Source: Mesorhizobium sp. GbtcB19
GTDB taxonomy: Bacteria > Pseudomonadota > Alphaproteobacteria > Rhizobiales > Rhizobiaceae
DNA: 64,000 nt
Assembly (NCBI RefSeq): GCF_019091085.1
Contig: NZ_JAGXJY010000010.1
Coordinates: 143,776-207,775, forward strand
Reading direction: 5' to 3'
This document shows, in pieces, positions 1 through 8,497 of the stretch (the first letter of the stretch is position 1; every line of letters starts with the position of its first letter). The notes beneath the pieces were generated by a model that saw only the letters and a list, made by a program, of their open reading frames with translations, searched no databases and was not told the DNA's origin. The position numbers and the translations under genes are program-made.

Positions 1-1
1 C

Positions 2-373
2 AAGTGCAAGCTCACCACGACGCTGACCGGCGATCCGACCGTGCATGTGCGGCCGCACGCCTTCGCCCGTTTGCTCTCGAACGTCATCGGCAACGCTTTC
101 CGTTACGCCAAGACCGTCGAGGTCCACGCCAATCACGGCCGCGGCTCGCTCACCGTCACCATCGACGATAACGGCCCGGGCATCGCCCCCGACAAGCGTG
201 AAGAGGTGTTCAAGCCTTTCCTGCGGCTCGACGAGGCGCGCAACCTCGATGCCAGCGGCACCGGGCTTGGACTGTCGATCGCCCGTGACATCGCCCGCAG
301 CCATGGCGGCGACATCAGCCTCGAGGACAGCCCGCTCGGCGGCTTGCGCGCGGTGATCAAAGTTCCTGCCTAA
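2..373 (+). CDS. Sensor histidine kinase, C-terminal ATPase domain (partial)
   Basis: The reading frame is open from the left edge, so the start, sensor and dimerisation domains lie outside the window. What remains is the HATPase_c domain: an N-box (NVIGNAFRYA), a G1 box (DNGPGIAP), an F-box-like KPFLRL and a G2 box (GTGLGLSIARDIARSHGG). These bind ATP for autophosphorylation of a histidine further upstream. It should act at the inner membrane with a response regulator encoded just upstream, which cannot be seen. The pattern is close to the kinase at 56907-58316, so both may belong to the same EnvZ-like HAMP kinase group. No frame defect is visible. Confidence 0.9.
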   Translation, partial: KCKLTTTLTGDPTVHVRPHAFARLLSNVIGNAFRYAKTVEVHANHGRGSLTVTIDDNGPGIAPDKREEVFKPFLRLDEARNLDASGTGLGLSIARDIARSHGGDISLEDSPLGGLRAVIKVPA

Positions 374-570
374 GCTGCCGTAAAAGCAAGCTTCATCCGC
401 CTGTCATGAAATCATGGTCAATCGCGCGCATGAAGCGCGTGACCCTTGTTGATTCGGCCCTGCCGCCCCGCTTCGATCCCGCCCCTGCCCGGGTGCGCTG
501 GAGCGAGGCGCGAGCGGCTGCCTGGCTGCCGTTCCGGCACCGCGCCGGCGCGCCCAGGAACTATTGCAAA

Positions 571-606
571 GGATCGCCATGCGTATCGGGATCGCCATGC
601 GTATCC
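571..606 (+). repeat. 18-bp tandem duplication over a start site
   Basis: Two consecutive 18-base units, 571-588 and 589-606, match at 17 of 18 positions. Each contains GGATCGCCATGCGTATC, so each carries an in-frame ATG (579 and 597) preceded by a purine-rich stretch. Because the unit is a multiple of three, both starts read into the glycosyltransferase. Confidence 0.9.
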
Positions 607-1661
607 TGATGGTCACCGACGCCTGGCGGCCGCAGGTCAATGGCGTGGTGCACACGCTGGAACGGCTTACCGAAGCGCTGAAGTCCTTCGACGTTGACGT
701 GGATTTCCTGACGCCCAACCTCTTCCGCACCTTGCCGATGCCGACCTATCCCGACATCCGTCTGGCGCTGACGACTCCAGGCCGTGTCGCGCGCCTGATC
801 GAGACCTCGAAGGCCGACCACATCCACATCGTCACCGAAGGCCCGCTGGGGTTCATGGCGCGCCGCTATTGCCGCAAGGCGGGCCGTCCCTTTACCACCA
901 GCTACCATACGCGCTTTCCAGAATATCTCAGCGCCCGGCTGCCCGTGCCGGAAAGCTGGGCCTATCGCTGGCTGCGCGCATTTCACAATTCCGGTCGGGG
1001 CACCCTGGTCGCGACCCAGTCGCTGGCGAACGACCTGGCAGCGCGCGGCTTCAACAAGCTGAAGCCCTGGACGCGCGGCGTCGACATCGATCATTTCAGG
1101 CCCGACAAACGCAAGGAAACGGAATATCCACGTCCCGTCTTCCTCAGCGTCGGCCGTGTCGCGATCGAGAAGAACCTGACCGCCTTCCTCGACCTCGACC
1201 TGCCCGGCAGCAAGATCGTCGTGGGCGAAGGTCCGGAACTGGCAAAGCTCAAGGCGCGCTATCCGAACGCGCATTTCCTTGGTCATCGCCCGAACGATGA
1301 GTTGTCTGAAATCTACGCCTCGGCCGATGTCTTCGTCTTCCCGAGCCGGACCGACACGTTCGGCAACGTCATCATCGAGGCGCTGGCCAGCGGCACGCCG
1401 GTCGCAGCCTATCCGGTGACCGGGCCGATCGACATCGTCGGCGACGGCGTCGGCGGCGCGGTTTCCAATGATCTGCGCGAGGCCGCGCTCAAGGCACTGG
1501 ACATCGATCGCGCGGAAGCGCGCGAGCGCGCCATGCGCTACACATGGAAGGCCTGCGCCGAAATGTTCCTGGATGTGGTCGACGAAGCGATGGGCATGCC
1601 GCGCAAGCGCGCCGATCAGGATGTCGTGGCTTCCGGCCGGCCGAGGCTGGTCCTAGAATAG
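597..1661 (+). CDS. GT4-family glycosyltransferase
   Basis: A 354-residue retaining glycosyltransferase of the GT4 (group 1) type. The N-terminus MRILMVTDAW followed by RPQVNGVVHTL is the acceptor-side Rossmann start of MgtA/SqdX-like enzymes, which add mannose or related sugars to lipids. The C-terminal donor-binding half shows SVGRVAIEKNL and a PSRTDTFGNVIIEALASGTP segment, the place of the E-x7-E motif, with Asp for the first Glu. I chose ATG 597 because it gives the canonical N-terminus; ATG 579 and TTG 564 are in frame upstream and the start region is tandemly duplicated. The 3' end overlaps the convergent csaA gene by 9 bases. The sugar and acceptor cannot be read from the sequence. Confidence 0.85.
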   Translation: MRILMVTDAWRPQVNGVVHTLERLTEALKSFDVDVDFLTPNLFRTLPMPTYPDIRLALTTPGRVARLIETSKADHIHIVTEGPLGFMARRYCRKAGRPFTTSYHTRFPEYLSARLPVPESWAYRWLRAFHNSGRGTLVATQSLANDLAARGFNKLKPWTRGVDIDHFRPDKRKETEYPRPVFLSVGRVAIEKNLTAFLDLDLPGSKIVVGEGPELAKLKARYPNAHFLGHRPNDELSEIYASADVFVFPSRTDTFGNVIIEALASGTPVAAYPVTGPIDIVGDGVGGAVSNDLREAALKALDIDRAEARERAMRYTWKACAEMFLDVVDEAMGMPRKRADQDVVASGRPRLVLE

Positions 1662-2012
1662 GCGCCCGCCATCCGGTACCTTGCGCTCGATAGCGCCGAG
1701 CACGACCGCGCCCTCTTCATCGGGAAAGCCGAGCGTCAGCACTTCCGACATGAACGGACCGATCTGGCGCGGCGGGAAATTGACCACCGCGAAGACCTGG
1801 CGGCCGATAAGCGCTTCCGGCGTGTAGTATTTGGTGATCTGTGCCGACGACTTCTTGACCCCGATCAACGGGCCGAAATCGATCTTCAGCTTGATCGCCG
1901 GCTTGCGCGCTTCCGGAAACGGCTCGGCCTCGACGACCGTGCCGGCACGGATGTCGACACGGTCGAAATCGGCAAAGCTGATCTCGGGCTTGCGCGCGCT
2001 GCTCGAACTCAT
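1653..2012 (-). CDS. csaA: CsaA-type tRNA-binding domain protein
   Basis: A 119-residue protein made of a single OB-fold tRNA-binding domain, the full length of stand-alone CsaA proteins. Visible family features are DFDRVDIRAGTVVEAEPFPEA at the start, the central KSSAQITKYY segment and the FPPRQIGPFMSEVLTLGF strand near the C-terminus. CsaA homologues bind tRNA as dimers and have been reported as export-related chaperones; the physiological role in rhizobia is not established. The gene lies 12 bases after the YbjN-like gene on the same strand, so the two are probably cotranscribed. It overlaps the end of the opposing glycosyltransferase gene. Confidence 0.9.
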   Translation of the reverse strand: MSSSSARKPEISFADFDRVDIRAGTVVEAEPFPEARKPAIKLKIDFGPLIGVKKSSAQITKYYTPEALIGRQVFAVVNFPPRQIGPFMSEVLTLGFPDEEGAVVLGAIERKVPDGGRLF

Positions 2013-2024
2013 CGGTGGTTGTGC

Positions 2025-2525
2025 TCAGGCGTTTCCGTGCGTCTCAAAGAGCACGCTGGACAGCGCGTCCTTGGCCGAAGTGCCGGACCAGACGACGAAC
2101 TGGAAAGCCTGGAAGTAGCATTCGCAGGCTTCGAGCGCCGAAGACAAAAGCACCTCGACCTGCTGGCTCGACGGCTCGACCCCGCCGGCAAGCAGCAGCG
2201 ACTGCCTGAACATGATGGCGCCTTCCTGCTCCCACAGATCGAAATGCCCGAACAGCATCTGCTCGTTGATCAGCGACAACAGCCGCATCACTTCCAGCGT
2301 CCGCGTCTCCGGCACCTTGATGTCGAAGGCGCAGGCCAGATGCAGGGCCTCGAAATCCTCCATCCAGGAAAAGGAGACATGGTAGTCGGTCCAGCTGCCC
2401 GCCACCGAAATTGAAATCTCGTCGTCGCCGGCACGCTCGAAGGACCAGTCGTTGTTGTGGGCCACCTGCTCGATGACATCCACCGGGTGGATTTCGCGGG
2501 AGAATTCGAGTTCGAGAAGTTCCAT
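2025..2525 (-). CDS. YbjN domain-containing protein
   Basis: A 166-residue soluble protein starting MELLELEFSREIHPVDVIEQ, with the YbjN-type (type III secretion chaperone-like fold) pattern: an N-terminal helix, then WSFERAGDDEISISVAGSW and YHVSFSWMEDFEALHLACAF strands, and a helical LLSLINEQMLFGHFDLWEQEG segment. No enzymatic motif is visible. YbjN in enterobacteria is a general stress and motility modulator; whether that applies here is unknown. It precedes csaA by 12 bases on the same strand and probably leads that small operon. Confidence 0.85.
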   Translation of the reverse strand: MELLELEFSREIHPVDVIEQVAHNNDWSFERAGDDEISISVAGSWTDYHVSFSWMEDFEALHLACAFDIKVPETRTLEVMRLLSLINEQMLFGHFDLWEQEGAIMFRQSLLLAGGVEPSSQQVEVLLSSALEACECYFQAFQFVVWSGTSAKDALSSVLFETHGNA

Positions 2526-2841
2526 GGATGCTTCCTGTGTTCAGGGGAGCGCCACACGCTCCGCGGGGCACACACGACGAACAATCTTGTCTAGAACTCG
2601 GACGGCCAGGAACTTCTCAACGCAAAGACCCCAGACCGGACCCCACCGCCCGGCGCATGACCCTGCTTCGAATCATGCAACAAATTCAGTCTATTGATCG
2701 GGAGTCGCGTGAACAGCCCAATTTTTCGCACTGCGGCATCCGCATGTGGAAAGGTCGCTGTCACAAAGATTCATGCAATGCCGGTAAGCGATTCACGGCA
2801 AAGCGATTTTTCGGATCGCGCTATGTGGAAAAGTTTAACGA
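2526..2841. other. Intergenic region without recognised genes
   Basis: 316 bases between the start of the YbjN-like gene and the end of the BMFP-like gene, both on the minus strand. It should hold the minus-strand promoter of the YbjN-csaA unit. The segment around 2670-2850 is visibly AT-richer than the surrounding DNA. I see no RNA gene, repeat or convincing terminator. Confidence 0.5.
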
Positions 2842-3144
2842 TTATTTTTTTGCGCGGGGCTTGGCAGCACCCGCAGGTGCGGCCTGTCCGGTCAGTTCGG
2901 CGAGCCTGGCCTCGAGCGCCTCGATGCGCGTCGCCAGTTGGACATTGTCTTCCCGCGCCTTGACCGCCATCTCGCGCACGGCCTCGAACTCTTCGCGCTG
3001 CACGATATCCATGGAATTCAGCATGCGCTCGGCCTGCGCCCGGAACGCCGTCTCCACTTCGCGCCGCACGCCCTGCGCGGCACCCGCGGCATCGGTCATC
3101 AGCTTGGCGAATTCGTCGAGAATGCGGTTCGGTCCGGTCGACAT
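2842..3144 (-). CDS. BMFP/UbiK-family accessory factor
   Basis: A 100-residue protein of the BMFP (DUF526, UbiK) family. It has the conserved N-terminal NRILDEFAKLMTDAAGAAQG segment, a VQREEFEAVREMAVKARE stretch, and a C-terminal coiled coil (ATRIEALEARLAELT) followed by a basic Ala/Pro/Lys tail. UbiK helps ubiquinone biosynthesis under oxygen in Escherichia coli, and Brucella BMFP has membrane-fusogenic activity in vitro; both facts are family knowledge. The frame is open further upstream, but ATG 3144 gives the family N-terminus and is preceded by GAGGATTTGCC, a good ribosome-binding site. Confidence 0.88.
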   Translation of the reverse strand: MSTGPNRILDEFAKLMTDAAGAAQGVRREVETAFRAQAERMLNSMDIVQREEFEAVREMAVKAREDNVQLATRIEALEARLAELTGQAAPAGAAKPRAKK

Positions 3145-3352
3145 GGCAAATCCTCGCTTGCTCGATTTGACGTAGTGGGGCGCGGCGCGGAATGCAAGAA
3201 CGTTGAGGTTCGATGCCTCGTCTGCGTTGCTATGGCGCATGGCAGCGCCATGCCTGAACCAAACTATCACATCGCCCCGACCTGTACTTCAGGACGCCAA
3301 ATCGCCTACTGTAGTGCGCATTGTTTCCGTACTCTTCAGTCAGGATCAACCG

Positions 3353-3592
3353 ATGGCAACGCCCCCGCGCCGACCGACAAACCCGATGGCCGCCGCGGAA
3401 GCCGCCTTCAAGCCGGTCAAAAAACCAGCTGCCCCAATTCGCGAGGCCGCGGCGGCGCCAAACGTCAGAGAGCTTGTTTCGATAAGGATCGATCGAGCTG
3501 TGCTCGACCATTTCCAGGAAGATGGTCCCGGCTGGCAGGACAGGATCAACGACGCACTAAGGCAAATTGTCGCCGGCAAGCCTCGGGTTTGA
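3353..3592 (+). CDS. BrnA-like antitoxin (orphan)
   Basis: A 79-residue protein whose C-terminal half reads VSIRIDRAVLDHFQEDGPGW followed by QDRINDALRQIV. This is the BrnA-type ribbon-helix-helix region that binds operator DNA in BrnT/BrnA toxin-antitoxin modules. The N-terminal 40 residues are Pro/Ala/Lys-rich. ATG 3353 follows AGGATCAACCG, which decides the start against upstream in-frame codons. BrnT normally lies immediately upstream, but 3145-3352 holds no reading frame of that kind and lgt follows downstream. It is therefore an orphan DNA-binding antitoxin homologue, either a relic or an independent repressor. Confidence 0.7.
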   Translation: MATPPRRPTNPMAAAEAAFKPVKKPAAPIREAAAAPNVRELVSIRIDRAVLDHFQEDGPGWQDRINDALRQIVAGKPRV

Positions 3593-3699
3593 AACCGCTT
3601 GCCGTGGCGGTCGGAACAACAAGCGCGCTTGCCTTGACCCCGCCAAAACCCTGCCGCATGGTCCGCGCGCAATCGTGACCGTCACCGGGGACCCCGTTT

Positions 3700-4554
3700 T
3701 TGAGCGAATATTTCCTGCTGCCGCTGGCCTCCCTGCCCTTCCCCAACATCGATCCGGTTATCGTCAACATCGGGCCGCTGGCGGTGCATTGGTACGGCGT
3801 CGGCTATATCGTCGGCATCCTGTTTGCCTGGTGGTACGCCAAGCGTCTCGTCACCACCCCTCGCCTGTGGCCGGATGGCCATCTGCCGATGAAGCCCGAG
3901 GATCTCGACGATTTCATCGTCTGGGCGGCGATCGGCGTGGTGCTCGGCGGGCGCACCGGCTATGTGCTGTTCTACGACCTGTCGCGCTACATCGCGCATC
4001 CGCTCGACATCTTCGCCGTCTGGCAGGGCGGCATGTCGTTCCACGGCGGGCTGCTCGGCGTCATCCTCGCCATGACGCTGTTTTCGCTCAAACGTGGCAT
4101 CCACACCTGGACGCTGTTCGACGTGGTGTCGGCCGGTGTGCCGGTCGGGCTCGGCCTGGTGCGCGTGGCCAACTTTATCAATTCCGAGCTCTGGGGTCGG
4201 CCGTCGAACGTCCCCTGGGCGATTGAGTTCCCCAATGGCGGCCCGTTCACCCGTCACCCCAGCCAACTCTACGAAGCCCTGCTCGAAGGCCTCGTGCTGT
4301 TCCTGGTGCTGCGCTTCCTCACCCATTCGCGGCTCAAACTGAAGACGCCGCGCTTTGTCGGCGGCGCTTTCATCTGCGGTTACGGCCTGTCACGCATTTT
4401 CGTCGAATTCTTCCGCGAGCCCGACAAGCAACTCGGCTATCTGCTCGGCACCAACTGGCTGACCATGGGCATGATCCTGTCGACGCCGATGGTGCTGGCG
4501 GGCATCTGGGCCATCGTCACGGCAAAGCCGATGGCGCAGCCGCAGGCGGCATGA
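3700..4554 (+). CDS. lgt: Prolipoprotein diacylglyceryl transferase
   Basis: A 284-residue polytopic membrane enzyme that moves a diacylglyceryl group from phosphatidylglycerol to the lipobox cysteine of prolipoproteins. Family landmarks are visible: AVHWYGVGYIVGILFAWWY in the first helices, GGRTGYVLFYD, the signature-type GGMSFHGGLLG, RVANFINSELWGRPS, and HPSQLYEALLEG before the last helices. The start is TTG 3700, giving MSEYFLLPLASLPFPNIDPV; no ATG fits better. Its stop overlaps the ATG of the MidA-like gene (ATGA at 4551-4554), so translation is probably coupled. The window encodes a client, the lipoprotein at 7702-8328. Confidence 0.96.
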   Translation: MSEYFLLPLASLPFPNIDPVIVNIGPLAVHWYGVGYIVGILFAWWYAKRLVTTPRLWPDGHLPMKPEDLDDFIVWAAIGVVLGGRTGYVLFYDLSRYIAHPLDIFAVWQGGMSFHGGLLGVILAMTLFSLKRGIHTWTLFDVVSAGVPVGLGLVRVANFINSELWGRPSNVPWAIEFPNGGPFTRHPSQLYEALLEGLVLFLVLRFLTHSRLKLKTPRFVGGAFICGYGLSRIFVEFFREPDKQLGYLLGTNWLTMGMILSTPMVLAGIWAIVTAKPMAQPQAA

Positions 4555-5618
4555 CCCGGCTGAAAGAGCGCATTGTCGGCCTGATCGGCGCGACGGGGCC
4601 TATCCCGGTCAGCGAATATATGGCGCTCTGCCTGTTCGATCCTGACGCGGGCTATTACACGACGCGCGAGCCCTTCGGCGCTGACGGCGACTTCATCACC
4701 GCGCCCGAGGTCAGCCAGATGTTCGGCGAGCTCGTCGCCGTCTGGCTCTACCAGGCCTGGCAGACCGCCGGCCGGCCTCCGCCGGCGACCTTTGCCGAGA
4801 TCGGACCGGGCCGCGGCACCTTGATGAAGGATATGCTGCGCACCTGGTCGCGGCTCGACCCCGCGCTGGTCGCGGGTGCATCCTTTGCCATGATCGAGAC
4901 CAGCCCGCGCCTGGCGGAAATCCAGCGACAGACGCTTGCCGGGCAGAACGCGGCGCTTGCCTGGCACCAGACCATCGACACGCTGCCGCCGCAGCCGCTC
5001 TTCATCGTCGGCAACGAATTGTTCGACGCGGTGCCGATCCGGCAATTCGTCTATGCCGGCTCGGGCTGGCGCGAGCGCGTGGTCGGTCTCGACGGCGCCG
5101 GTGAATTGCACTTCTTCGCCGGCGCGGGATCCGTCGACACGACACTGCTGCCGGCGAATGCGGCCGATGCTCCGCAAGGCGCCATTGCCGAAGTTGCACC
5201 CGCCCGTTCTGCGCTGATGTCGGCTATCGCCGCGCGTATCGCCGGCCACGGCGGCGCCGGCCTGTTCATCGACTACGGCCATTTGCAGCCGGGCATCGGC
5301 GACACCTTCCAGGCGCTGCGCCGGCATCGGCGCGAAGATGTGCTGGCCAATCCGGGTGAAGCCGATCTCACCGCCCATGTCGATTTCGCCCCTCTTGCCG
5401 ACATAGCGCGCGCTTGCGGTCTCGACGTGCAATTGTCGACCCAGGGCGAGTTCCTGCTCGGCATGGGCCTGCTCGAGCGCGCCGGCACGCTCGGCGCCGA
5501 TGCCGATGCCGGGACACGTAAAGCTATTTCGGACGCGGTCGAACGCCTGGCCGGTCCCGACGCGATGGGTGAGCTGTTCAAGGTGATGAAGGTCCTGTCG
5601 GCGGTGAGAGCCACTTGA
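4551..5618 (+). CDS. SAM-dependent methyltransferase, MidA/NDUFAF7 family
   Basis: A 355-residue class I methyltransferase of the MidA (DUF185, COG1565) family. The mitochondrial relative NDUFAF7 methylates an arginine of a complex I subunit; the bacterial substrate is not settled. Visible motifs: DGDFITAPEVSQMFGELVAV near residue 45, the SAM-binding FAEIGPGRGTLMKDML near 80, ETSPRLAEIQRQ, NELFDAVPIRQFV, and GLFIDYGH. The gene overlaps lgt by four bases and is followed by pgeF after 88 bases, an arrangement I recognise from Rhizobiales. Nothing in the sequence suggests damage. Confidence 0.9.
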   Translation: MTRLKERIVGLIGATGPIPVSEYMALCLFDPDAGYYTTREPFGADGDFITAPEVSQMFGELVAVWLYQAWQTAGRPPPATFAEIGPGRGTLMKDMLRTWSRLDPALVAGASFAMIETSPRLAEIQRQTLAGQNAALAWHQTIDTLPPQPLFIVGNELFDAVPIRQFVYAGSGWRERVVGLDGAGELHFFAGAGSVDTTLLPANAADAPQGAIAEVAPARSALMSAIAARIAGHGGAGLFIDYGHLQPGIGDTFQALRRHRREDVLANPGEADLTAHVDFAPLADIARACGLDVQLSTQGEFLLGMGLLERAGTLGADADAGTRKAISDAVERLAGPDAMGELFKVMKVLSAVRAT

Positions 5619-5706
5619 GATTGGCGGGCAGTCGCGCCGCCTGGTCCTGCCAGTCGTCCGAACTTCGCCTTGACGAAACCGCCTTGCACGGACGACAAAC
5701 CCAGCC

Positions 5707-6495
5707 ATGCTGAATCAGACCAGACCCGATCCAGTTCGCTCGCCGCTGCTTGAAAAGGCACAAGGCATACGCCACGGCTATTTCACCCGCATCGGCGGCG
5801 TCTCCGACGGCATCTATCGCGGGCTCAACATCGGCACGGGCTCCAGCGACGATCAAACGCTGGTCGCCGAGAACCGGCGGCGCGTTGCCGCCTGGATGGG
5901 CGTGCCGGCGGATCATCTGTTGACCGCGCATCAGGTCCACTCGCCGGATGTCGTCGTCGCCCGGGAACCCTTCGCGGGGCCTCGTCCGAAGGCCGACGCC
6001 ATCGTCACCGATCGTCCAGGCATCGCCATCGGCGCCTCGACCGCCGATTGCGGGCCGGTGCTTTTCGCCGACACCAAGGCGCGCATCATCGGCGCCGCCC
6101 ATGCCGGCTGGAAGGGCGCCTTCACCGGCGTGCTCGAAAACACCGTCGCCGCGATGGAAGGTCTCGGCGCGGCCCGCGAGCGCATCGTCGCTGTGCTCGG
6201 CCCCTCCATCGGCCCCGACAATTACGAAGTCGGACCGGAATTCGTCGCCCGCTTCGCCGAAGCCGATGCCGGCAATCACCGCTATTTCAGACCGTCCAAG
6301 ACGGCCGGCCACTCGATGTTCGACCTCAACCAATATACGGTCGACCGGTTGCGCAAGGCCGGCGTGAGCGCAGAGGGCCTTGGCCGCTGCACCTACGCGG
6401 AAGAAGATCTTTTCTATTCCTACCGGCGCACCACCCACCGCAAGGAAGCGGATTACGGGCGCCAGGTTTCGGCAATCGTTCTGGAGAAAGAATAA
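5707..6495 (+). CDS. pgeF: Peptidoglycan editing factor PgeF (YfiH, laccase domain)
   Basis: A 262-residue member of the YfiH/DUF152 family, formerly called polyphenol oxidases and now known as peptidoglycan editing factors that remove wrongly incorporated amino acids from cell-wall precursors. Metal-site motifs are present: HQVHSPDVV (about residue 77), the cysteine in TADCGPVLFAD and the histidine in AAHAGWKGAFTG. GPSIGPDNYEVG and DLNQYTVDRLRKAG fit the rest of the fold. The start is ATG 5707. The stop TAA shares its last base with the ATG of the M24-family gene, so the two are translationally coupled. Confidence 0.93.
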   Translation: MLNQTRPDPVRSPLLEKAQGIRHGYFTRIGGVSDGIYRGLNIGTGSSDDQTLVAENRRRVAAWMGVPADHLLTAHQVHSPDVVVAREPFAGPRPKADAIVTDRPGIAIGASTADCGPVLFADTKARIIGAAHAGWKGAFTGVLENTVAAMEGLGAARERIVAVLGPSIGPDNYEVGPEFVARFAEADAGNHRYFRPSKTAGHSMFDLNQYTVDRLRKAGVSAEGLGRCTYAEEDLFYSYRRTTHRKEADYGRQVSAIVLEKE

Positions 6496-7646
6496 TGGCG
6501 CTGCATTTCGAACGATCGGAATTCGACGCGCGGCGCGACCGGCTGCTGATCGAGATGGCCGACAAGAAGCTCGACGCCGTGCTGTTGTTCGCACAGGAGA
6601 GCATGTACTGGCTGACCGGCTATGACACGTTCGGCTTCTGCTTCTTCCAGTGCCTGGTGGTGAAGGCCGACGGCTCGATGGTGCTGCTCACCCGCTCCGC
6701 CGATCTGAGGCAGGCGCGCCACACCTCGACCATCGAAAACATCATGCTGTGGACCGACCGCCAGGGCGCCAATCCGGCGATCGACCTGCGCAACCTGCTC
6801 AACGACCTCGATCTGCTCGGCGCCCGCATCGGCGTCGAATACGACACCCACGGCCTGACCGCCTATAACGGCCGTCGCGTCGACGAGCAGCTGCAGACCT
6901 TCGGCCAGATCGCCGATGCTTCCGGCATCGTCGGCAGGCTGCGCCTGTTCAAGAGCCCCGCCGAGATCGCCAAGGCCGAAAAGGCCGCCAATCTTTCCGA
7001 CGACGCTCTCGATGCCGCGCTGCCGCTGATCAAGCAGGGCGGTGACGAAGGGCTCATCCTGGCCGCCATGCAGGGCGCCGTCTTTGCCGGCGGCGGCGAC
7101 TATCCCGCCAACGAATACATCATCGGCTCGGGCGCCGACGCCCTGCTCTGCCGCTACAAGGCCGGCCGCCGCAAGCTGACCAAGAACGACCAGCTGACGC
7201 TCGAATGGGCCGGCGTCTTCCACCACTATCATGCCCCGATGATGCGCACGGTTTTGACCGGCAAGGTGTCGAAACGTCACCAGGAGCTGTTCGACGCTTC
7301 ACGCGCCGCGCTGCTCGCGGTCGAAAAGGTGATGACGCCGGGCAACACTTTCGGCGATGTCTTCGACGCGCATGCCCGCACGCTCGAGGCGCACAATCTG
7401 ACCAAGCACCGGCTGAACGCCTGCGGCTATTCGGTCGGCGCCCGCTTCACGCCGTCCTGGATGGACATGCCGATGTTCTATCAGGGGAACCCCGAACCGA
7501 TCGCGCCCAACATGACGCTGTTCGCGCATATGATCATCATGGACTCCGAGACCGAGACCGCGATGACCCTTGGCCGCACCTACCTGACGACGGAATCGGC
7601 GCCGAAGCCGCTGTCGCGCCATGATCTCGACTTGATCGTGCAGTGA
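6495..7646 (+). CDS. M24 (creatinase/aminopeptidase P) family protein with atypical active site
   Basis: A 383-residue two-domain protein. The N-terminal creatinase domain (ERSEFDARRDRLLIEMADKK, YWLTGYDTFGFCFFQ) is followed by a C-terminal pita-bread domain. Where metallopeptidases of this fold read a D-x-G...Y-x-S-D-I-T-R-T pattern, this protein reads EWAGVFHHYHAPMMRT, so one ligand Asp is Glu and the second is Pro. The usual G-H-G histidine region reads CGYSVGARFTPSW. It probably does not bind two metal ions like aminopeptidase P; a metal-free hydrolase in the creatinase manner is an alternative. ATG 6495 overlaps the pgeF stop and gives the family N-terminus; the frame upstream is a shadow of pgeF. 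Confidence 0.85.
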   Translation: MALHFERSEFDARRDRLLIEMADKKLDAVLLFAQESMYWLTGYDTFGFCFFQCLVVKADGSMVLLTRSADLRQARHTSTIENIMLWTDRQGANPAIDLRNLLNDLDLLGARIGVEYDTHGLTAYNGRRVDEQLQTFGQIADASGIVGRLRLFKSPAEIAKAEKAANLSDDALDAALPLIKQGGDEGLILAAMQGAVFAGGGDYPANEYIIGSGADALLCRYKAGRRKLTKNDQLTLEWAGVFHHYHAPMMRTVLTGKVSKRHQELFDASRAALLAVEKVMTPGNTFGDVFDAHARTLEAHNLTKHRLNACGYSVGARFTPSWMDMPMFYQGNPEPIAPNMTLFAHMIIMDSETETAMTLGRTYLTTESAPKPLSRHDLDLIVQ

Positions 7647-7701
7647 ATCCATAATGGTTGGTTCACGCGGGGGCGTTCGCCAGTAGGGAGTTTTCGGGCA
7701 A

Positions 7702-8328
7702 ATGAGACGATCGCGGGTGACGACCGTGTCATTGCTTGCGGCGCTGGCGCTTGGCGCCTGCACCAATGCCAAGGACGTGCTGGAACCTTCGGCCATCACC
7801 CCTCCCGCAAGCTCTGCCCAGCCTTTGCCCCCCACGCAAGGCACGCCATCGGCGGCAACGTCTTCGACCACGACCGTGCCCGCCCCTTCGCCCGCGCCTT
7901 CGACTGCGGTGGCATCTGCGACACCCAGGACGCCAGCCCAAACCGCGGCCATCGCCAAGACGCGGCTGCAGGTGGCGCCGATCGTCGGCGCATCGGTGGA
8001 TGTGGCGGCGCCGCTGACGGCGGAGCTCCAGACCCGCGCCAAGCAGCGCGGCCTGACGCTTGTCGGCAGCACGGACCAGACCGCGACGCATGTGCTGAAA
8101 GGCTATTTTTCGACGATGTCCGAAGGCAAGGATACGACCGTCATCTATGTCTGGGACATCTACGATCCTTCCGGAAACCGCCTGCATCGCATCAACGGCC
8201 AGCAGAAGGCGCCTTCGGTCGGCAGCGGCGAGGGCTGGCCCACGGTGGCGCCGGCGACCATGCAGGCCATTGCCGACCAGACGATCGATCAGTTCGCCGC
8301 CTGGCTCGGCAGCGGCGGCGCCGGCTGA
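7702..8328 (+). CDS. Putative lipoprotein
   Basis: A 208-residue protein beginning MRRSRVTTVSLLAALALGAC, a short basic n-region, a hydrophobic core and an LGAC lipobox that predicts lipidation at Cys20. Residues 30-80 are a Pro/Ser/Thr/Ala-rich linker typical of lipoproteins that span the periplasm. The remaining domain (LTAELQTRAKQRGLTLVGST, GYFSTMSEGKDTTVIYVWDI, MQAIADQTIDQFAAWLG) looks like a small alpha/beta domain common in rhizobial lipoproteins. I do not recognise a function. It stands alone between the M24 gene and prs. Confidence 0.8.
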   Translation: MRRSRVTTVSLLAALALGACTNAKDVLEPSAITPPASSAQPLPPTQGTPSAATSSTTTVPAPSPAPSTAVASATPRTPAQTAAIAKTRLQVAPIVGASVDVAAPLTAELQTRAKQRGLTLVGSTDQTATHVLKGYFSTMSEGKDTTVIYVWDIYDPSGNRLHRINGQQKAPSVGSGEGWPTVAPATMQAIADQTIDQFAAWLGSGGAG

Positions 8329-8497
8329 CCGGCCGGCCGAACTGTTGCCGGCTTGCGATGTTTTTCCGTGTTTGTTGCGCTCGCCGGAAGGATTCCCCAC
8401 AACGAGGCTTGCAATACCGGCGCGGGCCGCTAAAAGCCCCGCTTAAAAGGCTCATGAGAGTCTCTCCGGCCTCTCCATCCTTCACCAGGAACGGTGC

